From Candidatus Nanopelagicales bacterium (GTDB lineage: Bacteria > Actinomycetota > Actinomycetes > S36-B12), in contig JAFMDS010000011.1 in assembly GCA_017857175.1 (NCBI GenBank), forward strand, positions 1-47,293: a DNA stretch of 47,293 nucleotides. The letters run 5' to 3'. The notes beneath the pieces are model-generated. The model ran no database searches. It worked only from the letters and a program-made list of their open reading frames with translations, and was not told the DNA's origin. Shown here one piece after another: positions 45,521 to 47,293 of the stretch. Position 1 is the stretch's first letter. The number at the start of each line of letters is the position of its first letter. The position numbers and the translations under genes were made by a program.

Positions 45521-45530
45521 CAATCGATTG
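45521..45530. promoter_or_regulatory. Shared palindrome (CAATCGATTG), site 3, over a leaderless promoter
   Basis: The palindrome overlaps a TACAAT -10 box (45518-45523) and ends one base before the ATG at 45532. The -10 box lies 8 nt before the start codon and there is no ribosome site, so the transcript is probably leaderless and the operator covers -10 to the start point. Confidence 0.75.
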
Positions 45531-45531
45531 C

Positions 45532-47103
45532 ATGACTGAAGTAGTGAACGCCGATATCGTAGTTGCTGGCGCCGGGCACAATGCCCTCATTGCCGCGGCA
45601 TATCTGGCAAAAGCGGGCAAGAGTGTTGTTGTCGTTGACGCACGAGCGATCCCCGGAGGAGGGGTCGCCACCGAGGAATTCCTTCCTGGGTTCTTCATGG
45701 ACAGTTGCTCAACCGGCCACACCATCATCCAAGGCAATCCTGTTATCAAGGACGACTCACTTGGTTTGATTTCCCAATATGGCTTGACGTACGTGGATCC
45801 AGATCCCGTAGCGCGAGTTGCCATGCCAGACGGCGAACAAATCGGAATGCACCTCGATCCGCAGAAAACCTATGACGAATTTGCTCGATTTTCCACCAAG
45901 GACGCCGATCGTTATGTGCAGATGCTCGAGGATTGGGACAACGCAAAGTCAGCGTTCGCCACGGCCAACAACACGCCAATTGGTTGGGGCAAAACTCTTG
46001 ACCAATTGCTCGATGCTCTGCCCAACGGTGGGACCTGGCGTCGGCGTCGAGCACTCAGTGCTTGGGATGTGATTCGACATGAATTTACCGAGGAACATAT
46101 ACAAGCATTTCTGTTGTGGGAGGCCTGCCAGACTTTTGGGTCAGTCGACCTACCTGGTTCTGGGGTTCTTCCCTACTCAATCATGGGCGGCCGCCAAAAG
46201 CGCAGCTGGACAATTCCACTCGGCGGTTCTGGGAAGTTGACCGATGCCCTCGTGGGAGTGATTGAAGCCAACGGCGGCTCGATTGTGTGCAATACCCAGG
46301 TCTCGGAATTACTCATTGACTCCGGTCGCTGTGTTGGATTCAAAGCTGATGACGGCCGAGAATTCCATGGCAAAGATGGTGTGCTCTCCACTATTCATAT
46401 CAAGCACCTCGTTGACATGGCACCCAAAGAAGCGTGGGGTGAAGACTTCGTTTACGGTGTTGAAACCTACGACATTGGCATACCCCTTCTCGCAATCTTC
46501 CTCGTGATGAATGAGATCCCCACATTTAAGGGCATGAGCGCGGCAGATACTGCGGTCAGCAGTGGTTTAGCCCAATGGCCACTTGAAGTTCTCTCTCAGG
46601 TGAGAGACATCAGAGATCGCAAACCAGTGACTGAATCGGCCTGGACACTCGTGGCAACACCAAGTCTGGTTGACCCGTCTCGCGCACCAGAAGGCAAGCA
46701 CACGGTGAAACTCCTTGTACCCGTATCGCACGTTGCCCCTTATGGAGCAGCGAGTTGGGACGACGCAAAAGAGCACCATGCGGATCGCATTATTGATTAC
46801 ATCGCGACCCAGGTGCCAAATATCAATAGTTCAACTATTGAAACGCGAATCGTCAAGAGTCCACTCGACATTGAGCGCGCCAATCAACACATGATTAACG
46901 GGTGCGCACATGGCGGTGACAAAGGCGTGCCATTCGCCGGACCGCTCCGCCCCGTTCCAGGCTGGGCATCGCACACAATGCCGATCCCAGGGCTCTATCA
47001 AACCGGAGGAACAACACATCCAGGTGGTTCAATTACTGGATCCCCAGGGCGCAATGCGGCCATGGTCATGATGCGCGATTTGAATCTGGAATTCAGTGAC
47101 TAA
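45532..47103 (+). CDS. FAD-dependent oxidoreductase, phytoene desaturase/PYROXD2-like
   Basis: A 523-residue flavoprotein of the COG1233 type. The FAD-binding start is IVVAGAGHNALIAAAYLAKAGKSVVVVDA (the H-N pair is typical of this group), followed by IPGGGVATEEFLPGF and, at the C-terminus, PIPGLYQTGGTTHPGGSITGSPGRNAA, the second FAD-contact motif. Family members include carotenoid desaturases and many uncharacterised dehydrogenases; no carotenoid genes are nearby, so an amine, CH-CH or lactone substrate is as likely. ATG 45532 is preferred over TTG 45481 because the longer version would start inside the E2 gene and lacks a promoter. It carries operator site 3. Confidence 0.85.
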   Translation: MTEVVNADIVVAGAGHNALIAAAYLAKAGKSVVVVDARAIPGGGVATEEFLPGFFMDSCSTGHTIIQGNPVIKDDSLGLISQYGLTYVDPDPVARVAMPDGEQIGMHLDPQKTYDEFARFSTKDADRYVQMLEDWDNAKSAFATANNTPIGWGKTLDQLLDALPNGGTWRRRRALSAWDVIRHEFTEEHIQAFLLWEACQTFGSVDLPGSGVLPYSIMGGRQKRSWTIPLGGSGKLTDALVGVIEANGGSIVCNTQVSELLIDSGRCVGFKADDGREFHGKDGVLSTIHIKHLVDMAPKEAWGEDFVYGVETYDIGIPLLAIFLVMNEIPTFKGMSAADTAVSSGLAQWPLEVLSQVRDIRDRKPVTESAWTLVATPSLVDPSRAPEGKHTVKLLVPVSHVAPYGAASWDDAKEHHADRIIDYIATQVPNINSSTIETRIVKSPLDIERANQHMINGCAHGGDKGVPFAGPLRPVPGWASHTMPIPGLYQTGGTTHPGGSITGSPGRNAAMVMMRDLNLEFSD

Positions 47104-47127
47104 ACCTAGGTGACTAAACCTGGGTGA
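47100..47127. repeat. 14-bp tandem duplication across two convergent stop codons
   Basis: CTAAACCTAGGTGA (47100-47113) is followed directly by CTAAACCTGGGTGA (47114-47127), one mismatch. The first copy supplies the TAA of the flavoprotein gene. The second supplies the minus-strand TAG of the amidohydrolase gene. It looks like a short slippage duplication. Confidence 0.8.
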
Positions 47128-47293
47128 AAGCCTCCGACGTGTAGACAAACTTTCCGCCCACCATGGTTGCCTCTGCAGTGATGTTTGGAATTTCATCCAC
47201 GTCAACCTCGAAATAGTCGGCAGAAAGTATCGCGAGATCTGCCAGCATGCCCGGCTCCAGTTTGCCTCTGCTTGTCTCATCGAGTGAAAACCA
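47114..47293 (-). CDS. Amidohydrolase family (YtcJ-like), C-terminal fragment
   Basis: Only the last 59 residues are in the window; the gene continues past the right edge. The frame reads FSLDETSRGKLEPGMLADLA, then an ILSADYFEVDVDEIPNI stretch, and ends TAEATMVGGKFVYTSEAFTQV before TAG. 'G-K-L-E-P-G-x-x-A-D-L' followed by 'M-V-G-G-K-x-V-Y' is the standard C-terminal beta-sandwich of cyclic amidohydrolases of the amidohydrolase_3 group. These metal enzymes cleave C-N bonds in amides and rings. It converges with the flavoprotein gene, separated by 10 bp. Confidence 0.75.
   Translation of the reverse strand, partial: WFSLDETSRGKLEPGMLADLAILSADYFEVDVDEIPNITAEATMVGGKFVYTSEAFTQV

Noticed and set aside
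45532-47103. Calling the flavoprotein a carotenoid desaturase
   Set aside because: Only the general COG1233 FAD motifs support it; there are no crtB/crtE-like neighbours.

Overview
The window reads as one contiguous stretch of chromosome from an actinobacterium of medium G+C content. Three things point there. First, the order folD / DUF3017 / mdh / icd, with the actinobacterial DUF3017 membrane protein. Second, a punA - pmm - deoC ... add / deoA / cdd ... sdhCDAB ... dacB ... trpS ... icd ... folD order, which resembles the Rv3307-Rv3356c region of Mycobacterium tuberculosis and the equivalent Streptomyces region (synteny recalled from memory, not searched). Third, frequent GTG/TTG starts, and TANNNT -10 boxes about 6 nt before start codons, as expected for leaderless mRNAs. 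A planktonic, small-genome actinobacterium is possible, but I cannot fix the genus.

Layout. 1-480: tail of an Lcl/DUF1566-domain protein. 539-6398 (+): purine nucleoside phosphorylase, phosphosugar/phosphopentomutase, deoxyribose-phosphate aldolase, an aldehyde dehydrogenase, and a half-length ALDH-like partner without a catalytic cysteine. 6429-7853: acetyltransferase and Pr6Pr membrane protein. 7857-9008 (-): adenosine deaminase. 9.2-12 kb: XRE regulator, GAF/LuxR regulator, FUSC-type exporter, and a gene-poor patch with a tandem repeat. 19300-11933 (-): BmpA-type nucleoside ABC transporter, cytidine deaminase, thymidine phosphorylase and a small cupin. 20315-19374 (-): nucleoside hydrolase. 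23770-20433 (-): sdhCDAB. 24-30 kb: secreted Gly-rich protein, methylmalonyl-CoA mutase large subunit, XRE protein, succinate-semialdehyde dehydrogenase, D,D-carboxypeptidase. 36-30 kb (-): folD, DUF3017, mdh, icd, CNNM/CorC protein, trpS.

From about 36 kb to the right edge lies an accessory catabolic cluster. It has an AhpD-like protein, a two-subunit molybdenum hydroxylase, an M24 'pita-bread' protein that has lost a metal ligand, a GntR/FCD regulator, a VOC enzyme, a fused E1 plus E2 of a 2-oxo acid dehydrogenase, a phytoene-desaturase-like flavoprotein and the end of an amidohydrolase. Three of its promoters carry the same palindrome, CAATCGATTG, which is good evidence for one regulon. 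I consider this the best candidate for an undescribed pathway; its substrate cannot be read from the sequence.

How the genes work together. The left half imports nucleosides (BmpA transporter), deaminates them (Add, Cdd), splits them (PunA, DeoA, nucleoside hydrolase), isomerises pentose-1-phosphate (mutase), cleaves deoxyribose-5-phosphate (DeoC) and probably oxidises the acetaldehyde (ALDH pair). The products feed central carbon metabolism, part of which (succinate dehydrogenase, malate dehydrogenase, isocitrate dehydrogenase, methylmalonyl-CoA mutase) is encoded in the same window.
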